From: an uncultured Chthoniobacterales bacterium
Lineage (GTDB): Bacteria > Verrucomicrobiota > Verrucomicrobiia > Chthoniobacterales > CAKUMP01
DNA: 6,315 bases
Direction of reading: 5' to 3'
NCBI GenBank assembly: GCA_934667795.1
Contig: CAKUMP010000143.1
Coordinates: 1-6,315 of the forward strand
Shown here: positions 5,574 to 6,315 of the stretch, piece after piece
Layout of the letters: each line of letters begins with the position of its first letter
How positions within the stretch are numbered: position 1 is the stretch's first letter
The notes under the pieces: generated by a model
The model's input: only the letters and a program-made list of their open reading frames with translations
The model's database searches: none
Told to the model about the DNA's origin: nothing
Made by a program: the position numbers and the translations under genes

Positions 5574-6315
5574 TAAATCCGGCCAGATCACTGTCATCTT
5601 CGACTTCGCCATCTGCCAGTATTTTCTGGAAAAATTTCCGGGAGGCTTCCGGCTGGTGTGTAAAATAGACTTTTGCGGCTTCCAGGGACAACTCTTGATG
5701 CTGGCTTTGAATAACTTCTTCCAGTGGCTGCCAGTTTTCCAGTTTTCCGACCATTGCCAACAATGTAACACCCGTATTTGCGCGACGTACACTTTCTTTT
5801 TCTTTCCATTCCTGGCGGTACAAAGATGCTTTATCCGCAGAACGCACATCAATAAGTGCTCGCAATGCTTCATAGCGCACAAACTCATCTATATCGTCCA
5901 ATACCGGAAAGAGGTATTTAGTGACGGACGGATCTTTTAACATGCCTAATGCTTTGGCAGCTTCCGCGCGCACTTCCCAATCGCCGTCCTTCAGGCTTAA
6001 TAGCAAAACAAACTGAAAGTCCGGATTTGCCAGTTTTCCCAAAGCTCTTACGGAAGCTTTTCTGACTTCCGGATGTCGGTCATCCGCACTCCTGCGCAAT
6101 GCTTTACCGGCGGCCTGCCATTTTAAATACCCGATGGCAGTTGCTGCATTCGCCCGCACAAGATAATTATCACTCCGCAACCCCTCCAGCAGAATCGGGT
6201 CATGCCCACAGTTTTCCACCATATAAACATAGCAATTGGCAATCCCTTGCGCCGTATTCAAATCTTCCATCGCCAGCAATAATGCCAGTCGTTCCAGATG
6301 CAACTCCTTATTCAT
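5557..6315 (-). CDS. HEAT-repeat protein (start at the window edge)
   Basis: 252 residues from an ATG that is exactly the last codon of the window (6313-6315), so this may be the full protein or the C-terminal part of a longer one; the ribosome binding site is not visible. It is built of helical HEAT/PBS-lyase-like repeats with the D-x-VR-xx-A-x-ALG-x-L pattern: about 46-65 (SDNYLVRANAATAIGYLK), 77-96 (ADDRHPEVRKASVRALGKLA), 108-127 (LKDGDWEVRAEAAKALGMLK), 138-157 (VLDDIDEFVRYEALRALIDV), then weaker units to about 215. No enzyme motif, signal peptide or membrane helix is seen. Such repeats usually form a protein-binding scaffold; the partner is unknown. The DUF4159 gene follows 93 bases downstream on the same strand, so an envelope-linked complex is possible. 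Confidence 0.85.
   Translation of the reverse strand: MNKELHLERLALLLAMEDLNTAQGIANCYVYMVENCGHDPILLEGLRSDNYLVRANAATAIGYLKWQAAGKALRRSADDRHPEVRKASVRALGKLANPDFQFVLLLSLKDGDWEVRAEAAKALGMLKDPSVTKYLFPVLDDIDEFVRYEALRALIDVRSADKASLYRQEWKEKESVRRANTGVTLLAMVGKLENWQPLEEVIQSQHQELSLEAAKVYFTHQPEASRKFFQKILADGEVEDDSDLAGFIRKNQ

Noticed and set aside
5514..5888. 124-codon frame on the minus strand ending in SEKISKFSEKSRNLRK, possibly a frameshifted HEAT extension
   Set aside because: It overlaps the HEAT gene in another frame. The repeated SEK only reflects the tandem DNA duplication, and the HEAT frame itself is intact to its stop.
1..6315. CRISPR array, tRNA, rRNA, transposase or phage gene
   Set aside because: No regularly spaced repeats, cloverleaf-like segment, rRNA-like stretch or recombinase/transposase motif was seen on either strand.

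Overview
The window looks like chromosomal DNA from a Gram-negative bacterium, most likely of the Planctomycetota-Verrucomicrobiota-Lentisphaerota-Kiritimatiellota (PVC) group. The lpxK gene implies a lipid A outer membrane. A DUF4159 protein, a HEAT-repeat protein, a cupin-type AraC regulator and the PVC-like look of LpxK fit that placement. The placement is inferred from gene content and style; no rRNA or other phylogenetic marker is present.

Left arm (1-1879, rightward): the 3' end of an unidentified gene overlaps by ATGA the start of an ABC-2-type export ATPase. A cupin/AraC-family transcription regulator follows after a short gap. No permease gene lies next to the ATPase on its 3' side, and the visible end of the upstream gene has no membrane segment, so the transporter partner is not seen. 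The + strand here is C-rich and G-poor, most strongly at the end of the AraC gene.

Convergent junction (1880-2005): 126 bases, AT-rich, with a 9-base imperfect tandem repeat of the CTGTG type that is partly repeated at the very end of lpxK. A weak terminator-like hairpin for the leftward genes lies in the same place.

Right arm (2006-6315, leftward): four genes in the order HEAT-repeat protein, DUF4159 membrane protein, homoserine kinase (thrB), tetraacyldisaccharide 4'-kinase (lpxK), with gaps of 93, 54 and 20 bases. The spacing suggests one transcription unit or two (a second one could begin in the 93-base gap). The functions are mixed: threonine synthesis, lipid A synthesis and an envelope protein of unknown role.

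The most interesting item is the DUF4159 protein. Its single N-terminal membrane helix carries the Ser-x3-His-x6-Leu pattern of the TonB helix and leads into a long Pro-rich linker before the DUF4159 domain. This suggests a TonB-like, ExbB/ExbD-energised protein with an unusual periplasmic end domain. Other points are a 20/21-base tandem duplication across the HEAT gene stop codon with a 9-bp inverted repeat beside it, an extra loop of about 15 residues in homoserine kinase, and an ABC ATPase with a non-canonical Q-loop and signature. No RNA gene, CRISPR array, insertion sequence or phage gene was seen.
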